From contig OX419337.1 of assembly GCA_948470475.1 (NCBI GenBank), forward strand, positions 682,501-746,500: a DNA stretch of 64,000 nucleotides, in the 5' to 3' direction. Source of the stretch: Galaxea fascicularis (lineage: Eukaryota > Cnidaria > Anthozoa > Scleractinia > Euphylliidae). Of this stretch, positions 1 to 13,000 are shown in pieces. The position numbers were made by a program, and so were the translations under genes. Below the pieces are notes generated by a model. That model worked only from the letters and a program-made list of their open reading frames with translations. It made no database searches and was not told the origin of the DNA. The number at the start of each line of letters is the position of its first letter. The stretch's first letter is position 1.

Positions 1-301
1 CATGCAAGCGGTTACGCCCCAGGAAATCAGTGGAACGTATTCCAGTATTTGAATTCTGTTCCGTATAAACGAATACGAAAGGAAAATCAAAAGTAAACAA
101 CGACAAAAATTAAAAGAGGTAGGAAAACACAACCGATTTGTGTTAATTACGCCAACGTAAATGATACTCCAAAACTTGATCGGCCCAACATGCAGCGCAT
201 ATCATACCTACGAAGACGTTACATAAACATTCGGACGGAAAACTGACTTCAAGTATACAGAAATGCAACAGAAAAGTAATAGACAAGATGTATCATCTCA
301 C

Positions 302-451
302 CTCAAGCTGATTAACTGGTAAGGGAGCCGGAGATAAACTTCCACCGCCCTCTTTTTGAATCGTCAGGGCATCGCGGGATAACTTGACTCGCACCTTCTG
401 TAGCTCGGCACGATTAATTTGCATCGAAATACAGCCTGTTTTCAGGAAATT
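302..451 (-). CDS. unidentified coding exon (partial gene at left edge)
   Basis: The minus strand shows a polypyrimidine acceptor ending in TTACAG just before position 451, an open frame of exactly 50 codons, and a GTGAGA donor immediately after 302. An internal ATG at 424-422 begins MQINRAELQKVRVKLSRDAL, so this may be a first coding exon starting there or an internal phase-0 exon using the acceptor. The peptide is basic, then Gly/Ser/Pro-rich. I do not recognise the family. The rest of the gene would lie off the left end of the window. Confidence 0.45.
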
Positions 452-1190
452 CTGTAATCAAAACGAAAACCAACAAGTTTAGTAATCATTAAACAATGCC
501 AATACACAGCGATAGCTTATGGATGAGAAACGTGCTTGTTGAAGATCTCACAAGATCGGAAACAAGGGTTTGAATTACCTCGGCCATTTTGAAACGTTTC
601 AGCGCGGCCTGTTACTTTAAATGAGGTGCTTCATTCACATGAACGATAAACTGAGTAGTTTCAATGAAACAAAAATGTTATTAAACTTGCAAAATTCTCC
701 AGCGTCCTGCAGCGCTTAAACAGCTAACAAAACCACATGTAGATAACTAGAAATTTATGTTTTGATTTTTGACCTCACTTGCGCGCGGGCGCAAACAAAC
801 AACCGGATATTTTGCATGATGAGCATAATGCGTCCTCTGATACTGGAAGTATCAGATGAAATGCGAAGATCTTGCCTGCGTAACTTCCTTATTTCTAAAC
901 ATTCCAAGATAATCGGATCTTATTATCCCATTTAGAATGAAATGTAACTGGAAACTAACAAAGCGCTTTTTGCAAACCATACAGCGAGATATGGAGATCA
1001 ATCATTATCAAATCGAATTCATGGCGCTTATTGACTTATTGCAGCACTAGAAATACATGTAGACTATCATGTTAATATTAATCAGCTGAAGAGTGCATAA
1101 TGCTAATGAATGATCGTCACAACGCCACTAAGTAGCAGCGAAAAGAAAGCTCGATCAAGAAGGCATGGGTGGGATTCCAACCCGGCAACC
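452..1190. other. spacer with no recognised gene
   Basis: No supported exon, RNA gene or repeat was recognised here. It is the upstream flank of the exon at 302-451 and would hold either its promoter or an intron. Confidence 0.4.
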
Positions 1191-1194
1191 CCCG

Positions 1195-1273
1195 GGGGAG
1201 GGGGGTACTCCTTTTTTAGGGCTACATAGGATGTGCGGCGCAAAAGGTATGGGTTTTTGGCCGTTTTGTATAG
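1195..1273 (+). repeat. dispersed G-rich repeat, fragment
   Basis: A G-run is followed by GGTACTCC and then a GGTATGGGTTTTTGGCCG-like core. The same order of motifs recurs at 63640-64000, so this is a truncated copy of one dispersed family. It abuts the inverted-repeat element at 1274. Confidence 0.5.
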
Positions 1274-1440
1274 GTAATCACATGATTCCGAGTGCAATTT
1301 GGAATGAATAAGCGCGAGTAAATTTTTTCAAAGACCAACAAAATTGCACGAGCCCGTAGGGAGAGTGCAATTTGTGGTCTTTGAAAAAATTTACAAGTGC
1401 CTATTTATTCCAAATTGCACGACAAAAATCATGTGATTAC
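1274..1440. mobile_element. inverted-repeat element (MITE-like), 167 bp
   Basis: The ends are a perfect 14-bp inverted pair, GTAATCACATGATT and AATCATGTGATTAC. Inward, the arms remain complementary over about 70 bp with mismatches (GTGCAATTTGGAATGAATA against TATTTATTCCAAATTGCAC, then AAATTTTTTCAAAGACC against GGTCTTTGAAAAAATTT). There is no coding capacity. This is a foldback or MITE-type element. Confidence 0.75.
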
Positions 1441-1504
1441 TTATTAATAATACACTTGAGAAAATAGACTACTTAAAGCCTCGGACCATGCATTGACTAC
1501 TGAG

Positions 1505-1850
1505 GTACACAGAAGGCACATTGCTCCCGATCTTCCGAAATTTTGAAAAGCTTCGAAAATATCCGGTTATCTTCGGGTTATCTTCGGAGATCTCCGGAGA
1601 TTGTCGGACGTTTTCGGAAATTCTCGGATGTGTTCGGTTGATCTTCAGACATCTTCGGAAGTATTCTGATGATCTTCGGACGTGTTCGGAGATCTTCGGA
1701 AATCTTCTTGAGGTCTTTGGTAATCTTCGGAAGTTTCGCTCGATCTTCGGCGATCTTCGAAATACATCGTTTGGCCTTCGACAGTCTTCGAATCTCCTCG
1801 TTTTAAATTCGGAAATCTTCGTTGTAATTTGCACTCGTGTTACACTTTTC
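1505..1850. repeat. degenerate TCTTCGGA-type minisatellite
   Basis: ATCTTCGGA and close variants (ATCTCCGGA, GTTTTCGGA, GTCTTCGAA) recur every 10 to 30 bases for about 340 bp. The low-complexity ORFs on both strands, rich in Arg, Phe, Ser and Lys, are products of this repeat and not genes. A shorter array of related units lies at 58120-58220. Confidence 0.75.
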
Positions 1851-2787
1851 TGCACTGTGTTAACTAGAAATGCACTCCTTTTTAGCCAATCAGAACTGAG
1901 TAATTTTTTCAAGTGTATCATTAGGTCAGGAAAAGACTAAATTATTTGCATTTCTCGTTCATTGCTAATATACATCTTTACATAAAAACGTAAGCCTGAA
2001 TAAATAACTGAACAAAGTCTTTCAGTCGGTTTGAATTTGAGCGTGACTTATTTAAAATTCATCTACTATACTCAATCCTTACATGCTATTAAAAAAAATT
2101 AACAATAATAATAAAGTAAGATTAATGGATACCGGCTACATTACAATTCAAGCGGCAGTCGTCTATGAAATCACCTATCTTACGAAAGCGTGTCCTTGAA
2201 CCCCTCACACTTGTATGCACTGACCTCAAAATTTCAAAGGACAAAAGTGTTCTTACTGCTATGTAATAACAAAGTGGTAAGGTTCACCGTCCTTTTGAGA
2301 GAGTTTCTCCGCTTGGTTCGAAAAATTAGAGGTGTAAATGACCCCATACCTCAACATCTAAAACGCGCTGCCAATACTTCCGCTTCTTCTCATCTTCTTG
2401 TTCTTTGAAGATTGTGGAAGTTGGCTTACTCTGGTTGCACTCGGAATTAACAGGCGTAACTCTAACATCGAAAAATGCCGTAATTCCTCGTGATCAGAAA
2501 CCCCTGCCTTTATGTCAAATCTTGCCGCTAAGCTTGTGACAGCGCTTCTAAGATTGAATCATTCGTTATCGAGAAATTGAAGGCGTGGTTCAACTTCAAC
2601 ATCTTTGCAAACCTTACTGACATATGAGGTTAGTAGGTTACGAACACCATCGTGTTTCTGCGTTACAAACTCTCCCTTTTTGCATGACTGGGCATGGCCG
2701 TAAATTTGTCCCCACAAATGCACAGGCTTGGTAACTCGGACAGGGGCATGTTATTCAGCGAATAATTATGTTATTCATGTCATTCAC

Positions 2788-2875
2788 CAATTCGGTTCAC
2801 CGAAGTGTCGGTGAATAGTGGAGGTAACTAGTGGTGGATATCCACCATATTCACCGACACTGAAGTGGATAATTG
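2788..2875. repeat. palindromic foldback repeat
   Basis: A central perfect palindrome GGTGGATATCCACC is flanked by GTGTCGGTGAATA on the left and TATTCACCGACAC on the right. The outer TTCACCGAAG / CTGAAGTGGA pieces are an imperfect continuation. There is no ORF. This is probably a MITE-like element. Confidence 0.6.
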
Positions 2876-3414
2876 TTTAAGTATGTACGACAGAAACTGA
2901 ATAACTAGTGTTTATTTAAACAAATGATTTCCTCTCCGAAAACCGAAACAGAAGGCCGTTTTTCTTCTCTAGCGCTAATATTGCTTTGCTAATCACCTCC
3001 GAGTTAACCAATCAGGAGGCGCAAAAAGCACTATTTACTTGTGTGGTATATACTAAAAGCGTATTATCACTAAAGGGCAAAATTACTGAACGCTGATTGG
3101 CTGAGACAGAGGGTATTTTTAGTCATCAAGAGGGCCGATTACCATGTTTTTTGTAAACCATTTCAAACAAACTTTACAATAGGCAGCGGAATTCATTTGA
3201 AACGAAATTTGTTTTTTGGCTAGGACTTTGGTAACATCTCATTGAATCGATTGGTTGGTTAGATTTGTTGAAATTAATATCCACATTAAGCGGGCTTCCA
3301 ATGAGAAATTACGTGTGTTTTCAGAAGTTCCTGAAATTGCCCGAGTCGCGCAGCTCCATGCGATTACCTATACTAAACATTACCTTTAAAATTGGTCTGA
3401 CCTAGGGTGCTGAT

Positions 3415-3580
3415 TATAAGGCAATAGGGTATTGATTTAAGAGTCAGGTCTGAAAAAGGGTTTCAAATTTTTGAGCAAGTCTGAAATCACAGACTTTGGT
3501 CTGAAATATGGTAAGGGTTTCAGGGAGCGTGCCGCACACCCACACCCAATCTTTCTGGAAGTACCCCACCCCACGGCCGG
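3415..3580 (+). repeat. probable dispersed repeat
   Basis: The segment has repeated CTGAAA(A/T)(A/T)GGT phrases (GGTCTGAAAAAGGGTTTC, GGTCTGAAATATGG), then a C-rich tail with CCGCACACCCACACCC. ORFs on both strands are low-complexity and look non-genic. I recall similar sequences in anthozoan genomes but cannot search. Confidence 0.4.
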
Positions 3581-3759
3581 CAACCTCTGCGATACCGGTG
3601 CAGCGCTTTGCCAGCTGTATATAAAACCAACTGTCAGCTGGTCATTTTGCAATTTGTTGGTTGGTAAATCTCATCCACACTCAGGAATGAGAGAGAAGAC
3701 TGTAGACGAGCGGGAAGAGCCGTTGAGCTGCAAATCACGAGTAAGGAAATGTAAATGAC

Positions 3760-6700
3760 GCCAATCACCTAACCTTGTGGGCATAAGATAAACACCAACT
3801 GTCAACGAAGGAGAATTTCTTTCCACCGGTGGATTGCAAAACAAAACTATTGTTCAACTTTAATTTTTTTCATTTCTCTCAAAAATCGTTTTATCGGCAT
3901 GTCTTTTTCATAACACCCCATAATACGAAGACTTTGAGTCCCTTGACGACGGATTCTCTTCAAAGATGGCCACTTTTGCGAAACAGTCATTTAGCTTCTT
4001 CAGACGGAGCTCACTCTCTCTTCCCGGTCTGAGAAAGACGCCATTGAAAGAAGAGGTCTCGTCACCTGGGAAGGTACACAGATCCCAAAAATAACTTCTC
4101 TTTGAGGCAGACCCTTTTCCAAAGAGAGCAACACTCTTGAAACAGACATTTTGTGCAACGGTCGCAGATTGTCACTTTGATTAAGATAGACGCGTTTTTT
4201 GACATATAAAATGACGTTGTTTTCAAGAGATGAAACTGCTTCAAAGATAAAAGATGACATGAGATTATGAAGCGAAACGACTTTAAAAATATGTGCAATA
4301 TCTGCCATGTCTTGCATGGACGCGCTTGTAAATACTGGCGAACATAACTGCTGCTTGAAATGTCATTTCACACAAAGGCTTGTTAGGAAGCCGGTATCTC
4401 TAAATTGTGGCGTGACAGTTTCGACCTCTAGATAGGGCAATTTTTGAGACATTGTATACCTTGATTTTCAAGATCATTGGTGAAAAATGCAATGATAACT
4501 ATTCAGTTTAGTACGCCGTGTTCTCCATCGTATCATAATATTCTTGGGTCGAATCAGCGCCCGCTACCAAACATGCATGCTTTCAGGAAGTATCTGAATG
4601 GCAGGCCCGTACGACCGAGCCATTGGACGTGCATTTTGAAACGCAATTTAAGCCACTAGTCTGATAAGTGCATCAGTAACATACCTTACTTAAAGCAACA
4701 TCCTAACTTCCACTACCAGAAGATTACAAAACCATTTAGCAAAGCTGGACATGAATACAAAATTCATTCATTTCCCATGAGGTGAACTCGGGTAGTATTT
4801 CACATAACATCACGAATTCCAACATCGAATGAAAGTTATACTTCGGTGCTTCCCGCCAGAAGAGGAGATAAGGTGACCGATGAGTGATAACATTGATGAA
4901 AGGTAAAGGCACCAATAAAATAAAACAACAAACAATTTGTGACAGCTGGAAGCATTGTTGGAATGAGATTTTGGCCGCTTTGTCTCTCTGAAACCTCATT
5001 TGAAAAACATGTTTCACGCACTATTGCTTTCTTGATTCTAACAGCAGGAATCGCCTGAAAAACCTTTATCTACTACAAGAAAGATGGTCTGTCATTTAAG
5101 GAATACTTTCTCGATTTTCCCTCAGGTACAACTTTTTACAAAAGTAAAACATGCACCGATTTTTAGCAACCAGACTCGAAATACACTAGGTTTAAAAAAT
5201 TTGAAGGTAGCGCTGATTTTGCCGATAGTGATAAGAAGATGACTGATTATATGCAGCAGATAATTGAACAACGACAGATAACGCGATCACAAACAATAGT
5301 GATACGTAGCCAATGTACTCAGTATCCTACTGTGAGTCTTAAGCTTTGTTAAATATAAAAAGGAAACAAATAACACCAGAAGAAAATGCTGTCAAGCAAT
5401 TTTGATCAAATGGTCACAAATTCTGACTTACCATGGGTAAGGGAAAGGGAAGTGGACAAAGGGGGTCAAAATCTCCCGCTTCCTAGATCCTCTGATCTTC
5501 CCTGTATGTCCCGATTCCCGTATCTTTTTGTCCCAAAATCCCGCACTTTTCGCTTCTCGTTCATTTATGACTCTCGTTTGCCCCCTCACCACCACCCCAC
5601 CCCCATACCTATTCAGTATAACTTTGCCCACTCTTGTCCAGGAGCTTATGGGCTCCTGTGTTGTCTTCATAGGTGTGCGGGAAAAGGTTAACAAAGTCCA
5701 CAATTTTACCTCGGTGACTACATGAAATCAATTGTTATTTCGATAGAAAAAACATTCAGAGGGTTGAAAACTAAGAAATCGTAAAATATGAGCAGGCAAT
5801 TAATATAATGAATTATCAGGTCTGGCTAGGGGTGGTATAAAATGGGGGAGGGGAGGGGAGGGGAGCGATGAGGAGGATACCACTATATCCGGTTTTTTTC
5901 CCAAATGATACCAATATGCCTCAAAATTGAAAACGTGCGAAACTACACACCTGAAAAAAGTATGCATTTAATTCATGTCCTTATACTGAATAACTAAAAT
6001 TCAGGAAAAACTACATACTTTATACTCGAATTGTGTCAAAAAAATACCATACCGCTGACCGGGCCTGAATAATATAGTGACGAAAGCAGAAATTCCAAGT
6101 AGGTTAGGCTCAAGGCAGATTTAACGCGTTACAAAAACATGTTCTCACTGATAACCATGAGGATCGGAAATGAACAAACTGTACACGTTGTTATGAAAAA
6201 TAACTTGTTGAGAAGTGCCATCCAAGGGTATCAATATCATGGATTAGTTTTCTTCTAAAGAGAGGTGTTCAACTGTTGAAAGATAACTGCACCGCTCGAA
6301 ACGAATCCCAAACGAACGATCTTTGAAGAAAAAAAAACTGGACACACTGACTTAACTTTCAAATCACACACACACAAAAAAAATTATATCGGACGATGTG
6401 CCGTTTAAAGAGAGTTTAAACGCAGAAATAGGAAAGTCTTCAGAATATTTTGTGAACTGAGTCGTTTTTGTTAGTTTATATTAGTTGTGTCAGAGTAACT
6501 GGAAGCAGGAGCCCTGCTGGAAGTCACAATCTTTATCGTTAACCTTGAATTCTTGTAATTGCTGTAGCATGTAACAGTTTATCTTGAACTATACATTTTG
6601 CGTTTTTTCTTTTCATTGTCATTCGTTTCATTTTTTCACTGTCTGAGGTACGGAAAGTGTATTTCATGGATTTACTCGTGTTTTCTCGAGCTGCTGAGTA

Positions 6701-8490
6701 TCGCAAAATCTGATTCCTTATTCCGAGCCCATCAGAATTATAAATTACTGAAAAGCCAAATAAAAAAAGGCTGAAAAAAATGAAATGGCTTAGAAATGAA
6801 ACAAAATCTCTCAGAAAATAGTGTAAAACCGCGGGGCCGCACACAAACCAAGCCTTAGCCGGGAACCGCGAGAATGGCAGCAAAGGTCAAACAAGTCGAG
6901 TAAGAAATTCATCATGTCCCACGAAGTCAAATCAATTACAGTTTCGCTGTGTCCTGTTGTTTCACTGTTGATGACAATTAATAAGTCACAACCGGACGAC
7001 GTAACGCATGCCACGAATCAATGAATGAGCTTCAGTACCCAAGTCAGATTTGGCTATGTAAGCAAAAAACAAAACTAGTCCTATTTTTAAGGTTTTCCCC
7101 GGCGCGTAAAATGAAATTTTCAACCTAGTCCAAAAGATTAGTTAGTCAGTCAACACGTAAGTTGTTGTCCTCGTGTGGGTAGATTTAGAACAGGAAAAAC
7201 GAACAATTACCGCTTCACGGGGCTTATAATGCGCTTTCGTAGACTTCCAGTTGAGAGATTTAAAAGCAAGACGCGTATAGCAAGATTTAGTTAATGACCC
7301 TTCGCGCGTAACATTCAATTATACAGAACCATTTACTATAATTAGCCAGTATACTTCTTATGTCCTTACCTTAAAGGGTTAAGTAAGACTCAACTTGATT
7401 ATCTTTAACCGCAAAATGACGGAAATCTCGGACTAAAGCAATAAGATCTTATAAAAGTTACTGTCTTCGAGAGAAAACATTTTGATATCGCTCCCAGATT
7501 CTCGCATCATAAAAAATTTCGTGACAAATAATGCAATACAATATTGACATTCCATGCTTAATTGTTTCCTCTACGGGCGAATTTATAAGGTCAATATCAT
7601 TTCAAGTGGCCAACAGACAATGGGGACGGAACACGGGCAATATATTGCAAAGGAACCTCCAACTTTGCCTGTTTAATATCGCAGTTTTAAGCCCTTTCGG
7701 TTTAATCTTCATCATACCCCACATTTTTCTCAGTCACTCCTTAAAACGGAAGTTTGTTATTTAAGGCTGAAATATTCGAAGCAGTTTTGGAACTTGTGTA
7801 CGCCATTAGTTATATGGATAAGATGGGTAACGTTCATCTCACCGAAAACGACGAGGAGGTAATTCGGAGCAGGCCCGTAGTCAGGATTTTGAATAGGGAG
7901 GTGCGTCGAACAGCCATAGACGGACCACTCCAGCACCTGGTAGGGGTGCCGCTCTTTAGAGCCACAACACACTCTTTTATTTATCAGTAACTGTTCACCT
8001 GATGTTCATTTTCAATCTACGCCAGCTACTTTGTTTCATAAATTCTCGTTTGAGCAATCGGTCTACAATAGGTGGACCCGGGAGGCAGACCTCCGCAGTC
8101 CGCGTACGCACCCGTCACACTCCCCCCACAACCCCAAGAAATATGACGAGGTTTCCTTGGCAATGTCACGTGGGGAGCGTAGGTTGTTTTCATAGTGGTA
8201 TGGTAAACGGGTTTATCTGAATTAGAGCCGATCAGATCCCACCGCAACATGATCTCCGTTTATTTTATACTTGAGAAACAGGATTAAAAAATGAGAAAGA
8301 AGGGAAGCATGAACGGAAGGAAATTGCAAACACGCAGTTTTTCCTCTTTCTCCCAAAATAACACAGAGGTTGGTTTTGAAAAACTAATAATTAATCGAAA
8401 ACCAGATTTGTATGATAATAACCGCTCAATTTTATGTGTTCATAAGTACTATCATGACTTCTCATTTACCAACCGAAAAACATCCCGATC
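3760..8490. other. spacer with no recognised gene
   Basis: No splice-supported coding exon was found on either strand. The only notable items are a G-rich tract of repeated GGGGA at 5843-5867 and C-rich low-complexity sequence at 5440-5640. Short ORFs here show no family signature. Confidence 0.4.
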
Positions 8491-8491
8491 A

Positions 8492-8579
8492 AAGTGCCAC
8501 TTAGCCATCGAAGGCAGACGTATTTCCGGTTGTCGCTTCTCTCCGTAGCAGCGACGTCTGCGCAGGCTAAGTGCCACTT
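8492..8579. repeat. short inverted repeat
   Basis: AAGTGCCACTTAGCC at the left is matched by GGCTAAGTGCCACTT at the right, with a GC-rich centre (CAGACG...CGTCTG). It is an 88-bp foldback unit with no ORF, consistent with a MITE remnant. Confidence 0.6.
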
Positions 8580-8685
8580 AAAACATCGAATACCATAATC
8601 ACGTCAAATAAACCCCTGGGAGACAGCCAGCAGTCAACTCTATCAGGTGTGTCATGAAGACGTACTCCTGTCTGACTTGCGCCGC

Positions 8686-8850
8686 TGTTGCATGAGAAGT
8701 GGTAGAGCACCGGACTCAAATGCGGGAGGTCGCGGGTTCAAATCCCGGCCGGACTAACACTCAGGGTCTTTAAAAACTGAGGAAGTACCCCTTAGGGATG
8801 GTGCTTCATATATGATGTATAACCTCACTGCGCCTTTTCCCCCTTGGACA
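8686..8850 (+). repeat. tRNA-derived SINE
   Basis: A tRNA-like head carries an A-box region (AGTGGTAGAGCACC) and a strong B box (GGGTTCAAATCCCG at 8734-8747). A non-tRNA body follows, ending near CCTTTTCCCCCTTGGAC. The head does not close into a clean acceptor stem and runs straight into the body, so this is a SINE and not a tRNA gene. Confidence 0.65.
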
Positions 8851-10048
8851 GAGTTGTTCACGAAAAATTACTATGAACTATGAACTGGTCAGGAGAATAA
8901 CTAGATATAACGCAACCCGCACCGCCCCCCACAAAAAAAAAAAAAAAAAAAAAAAAACAGGATAAGACCTCAGCCCCCTTCTGTGTCTGGTAAATATTTG
9001 GTTCAAGTTGACTGGAGGAAAACTCCTGCATAACCAAGAACACGGAAATAAAATAAACTTGCCATAATTTATTGATATCCGATTCCCGATATATGTACAG
9101 TCGCAAGCACTTCATATGGTAATTCTGTACAATATATGTTCCATAAAAAAAACTTTGTGTAAAATGCATTCCAGCTTCATTACTATACAATGTACGGTAC
9201 AATACTGTTGGCTTCGTACGTTTTCAATAAAATTTCACTTGTATGTAAAGTGACTTGCATTTTGGCAAGTGTTTCCTGAACGGCTAAACAAGAAAAAAAC
9301 GTTATTGAGATAATGCGATTGCCAGCAGTTTTTTTTCGACATAGAAGCATAGCTCTTTAAGCCCGTTTAAAGCTACACCAGAAATTCACAGCTGGTTTGC
9401 CGGACTCAATTCAGCTACTTAATAATTTTCATTCCCCGCAATTTGTTACTGAAACAAGACTCGCGACAACACGCACTGTCCGTCACTCGGTAGTATAGGA
9501 AATTTGGTGTCCAGATTTCAAGCATGAAAATAAATATCGCTAAGTCGTGAGAATTCGATGCCTTTTTCTCTCAAGATAAAATTCCTGAGAATATTCGAGT
9601 CCGTAACGTATGTACATATTATGTCAACAGGTTTTATCACATATCCTCTCTTCTGATATCCCTTAAAAGGCAGTACACAAAATGTAACCGATTTCACTTT
9701 AGTCCCAAGAACTCAGTCATGTTTCTCCAGGTCCTGTATTATTTTGTCTCACGACCCGAAGCCGATTAATTACGGGTGTTGGAGGGGTCGTGCGCAATCA
9801 AATGCGCTTGAGTTTGTTTGATTAGTTGTTTTTGTTTTTTGAGAATATTCCAAACCTTCGCGATTTTTTGCGACGTTGTGAAACTGAATTGCCCCGACTG
9901 AGTGATGCTACTGATGCCGATGAAAGATGTGCCTTGTTTTAATCTATAAAGAGCTGGCAAACGACAAAAGCAGAACGAAAAAGAGCAAAGCGTAGTAGAA
10001 GAGCGTAGGAGCAAAGCAAGCTTTTCTCTCGCTGTAGTCTCTATCTAG
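8851..10048. other. 3' flank of CLK, no other gene seen
   Basis: This stretch holds the presumed CLK 3' UTR and spacer. A 23-bp poly-A tract lies near 8935-8957. The nearest AATAAA on the minus strand is at 9068-9073, almost 1 kb beyond the CLK stop, so the true polyadenylation site is uncertain. Confidence 0.35.
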
Positions 10049-13000
10049 TCATCTACTTTTGCTGTGCGAGTGTCTGTTGGCTGAGTACGAAGCGGTCATT
10101 CCGTAGAAGAAGGGATGAACCAAGGCTTCTCTCGCTGAGAGCCGCTGTTCGGGTTCATATTCCAAAAGGTGCTCGACGAGGTTGAAGAACAGTTCATGCA
10201 TCTCTCCGTCTGCGCGCTTGTATTTCTGTGGAAATATAAAACAATAACACGTTTGTTCCGTTTCTTGATGCTTACTTATACAAAATATGGCTTAAGCAAC
10301 AACTAAGCGTTTTCAATCGAGTGTCTTAAAACCGAAGCCAACGCAATCACGGTGATCTGCCGAATAGGGAGCTTTACCAACGACGATGGCGACGGCAACG
10401 AAAACGTCATTTTAAAATTTAACTTCTCGTTATTGTAGCGATCATTTCAATTTGTTTGACATGGAAAATGCTGGCGAACTGAGAAGGCATTAAATTCAGG
10501 GCGTGAACAATCGATGACAATCGACCGCGTAAGTTTTTGAGACTATCGATTGTCAATAACAATCGATGATCGATGAAAATCGATCAATTAAATAACATCG
10601 ATTGCCAATATCAATCGATAATTGAGAGCAAGGCGTGTATCCGTTCGTGTCTTACACTGTTTTGAGTTAAATATTTATATAATCTCAAACACTGCCACTG
10701 AGGTTCAAAAAAATACCATACGCTCTGCGTACACTGAAGATGCCAGCGGAAACCTGAATTTGGTTTGAATACATCGATGTCAATTAACAATAATAAATCG
10801 ATTGTTATCGATTGATTTCCGATTATCGATTTTCATCGATTGTTCAGTCTCTGCAAAGTACTATGAACGGTGTTTAAGTGACGAAAAAGAAAGAAAGTTC
10901 CGTCGTGCGCTCACGTTCTCAAGAAAACCTAAAATTTGGTCATTTCACATTGTTGTTTTGCAGAGAACCTAAATAAATGTACAAAAATGTAAAATGCACG
11001 TGCAGAGCGATTTTTTTTTTGCTCATTAATCCAATTGTGACGTTCTCGTTCACGTTACCAAATCTCCCTAATCACCAGAGACGCAGACAGCTCAGTGAAC
11101 CAATCAAAATTTGAAGTAATTGCGCGGGAAAATCCGCGCGTGCAACTCGCAATTAGTTTTAGTTTTGCTTCTAATTGGCTGAGAAAGTGGCGCGAGTTTT
11201 TTCGACCGATCACAGAGCGAAGTAAAGCAAAACCAAAGCAAACGGGAATTACTTTGGAAACTGAATTGAAAATCGCTCTAAGTAAAATTAAAGTAATCGC
11301 TGTTGTTACTCTCGGCAGACACAAACAATGCAATAAATCAATCAGATGAAAGGAAGATTGAACGGCGCGGTTGTGACCAATCAGAAATGGCAACATTTAC
11401 GCGGGAAATTCTGTGGTCAGTAACGTGGGGAAAAGCGCGGGAAAATGCACGACAGTATTCACAATAGAGAGCTTAAACAACGACGACGACGACGACAACG
11501 AGAACGCCACAAACAATAGGATTAATTAATGAGCAAAAAGAACACTGTATACGTGCGTTTTCCATTTTGGTACATTTCTTTACCGTCCTCTGCAAAACAA
11601 CAACGTCAAATTACCAAATTTTAGGTTTTCTCGAGAACGTGAGCGCATGACGGCAAGTTTTTGTTTCGTTTTCTCTGCTTTAACACCGTTCACAGTAATT
11701 TAGGCCCTGGATGATGAAGTTCTTGCTGCCGTCGTCGTCGTCGTTGCTTAAGGTCCTTAACAGGGAGCTTAAGGTGATTCCTTAGAAATAAAACTTCCCG
11801 ATGAATTTTTTTTAAACTTTCCCTGAATGTTCTCTACCGAGCACTGTTTCGAAAAATACAATAAAAATGATAGGTCACCATTCTCGTTTAAGAGATGCGA
11901 CGGGCCAATCTTGCCCCATTTATGCGTGTACTCGTTCTAATCACGCACGTTATTCATCGGTCCACGTTACATTTTGCGGTAGCTCGAAACATAGTTTTTA
12001 AAAGAAATACTCGGGAAAAAACTTGACAGGTAGAAAGTGTCGAGCATATAGGACAATATCATATAAAATTTGTGGAAACGTCACACTATTTAAAACGACG
12101 TGGACGTAAAGAGTTGGTAGAGTCGTTATTTTCGCGGTCATAATTTGCATCACAGAGCAACGGTTTCGTGCACTCTTTCACCTATATCTTTTTTTCCTTC
12201 CGATAAAATTTTTTAGTTTTTTTTTTAAATAAAGGAGGATAATATGTACACTATTATTATGCAATAAAAAATATAGGTCACCATGCTCGTTTAAAAGAAA
12301 ACGAACATTTATTTCGCTATCGAGTTAAGCTTGATGGAAATTCTTTCGTTGTCAGTACGTGCACGCGCTAATTTGTGCGTGCTAATGACGCGAAATCGTG
12401 CGCAGTAGGGATGCGCAATGCAATACTGAGGAATCACCTTAAGCAGCGACGACGGCGACGGCAACGAAAACGTCATTTCAAAATATTACCTCTCGATTTT
12501 TTAACTCTTTCGCGATTGTCTCAATTTGCTTAACATGGAAAATGCTGTGGAACTGTTTTGAGTCTAAATTTCTATGAACGGCATTAATTAAAGTAAGAAA
12601 AAAGAAACAGAAATTTACCGTCATGTGCTCACGTTTGGTCATTTCACGTCGTTGTTTTGCAGAGGACGGTAAAGAAATGTACAAAACTGTAAAACGCACG
12701 TGCAAAGCGATTGTTTTTGCTCATTAAGCCTATTGTTTTGTGGCGTTCCCGTTGCCGTCCTCTTTCCTAAAGGTCCTAATCTCCCTAATAACAACCACCA
12801 AACACGGGAAAACGAGAAAGTTGGAAAAATCGAAGTCATTACCTTGAGAGACTTGCAATTTTCCCTTACGTATCTCCCAGCAGAAGTTCTTTCATCCCAA
12901 TCCAGTTTCCCTTTGTAAAAGTATTTTGTTTTCCTGACAGCAAAAAAGGAAAAATTAAATCACACAACGCAGGAAGCTGAATGTACAGATTTTAACAGGC

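Noticed and set aside
1469..1940. Two overlapping ORFs of 139-150 codons on opposite strands
   Set aside because: Both are translations of a TCTTCGGA repeat with no domain and no splice context.
8686..8755. tRNA gene
   Set aside because: A and B boxes are good but the ends do not pair into an acceptor stem and the sequence continues into a repeat body. The same reasoning applies to 13536, 22903 and 34470.
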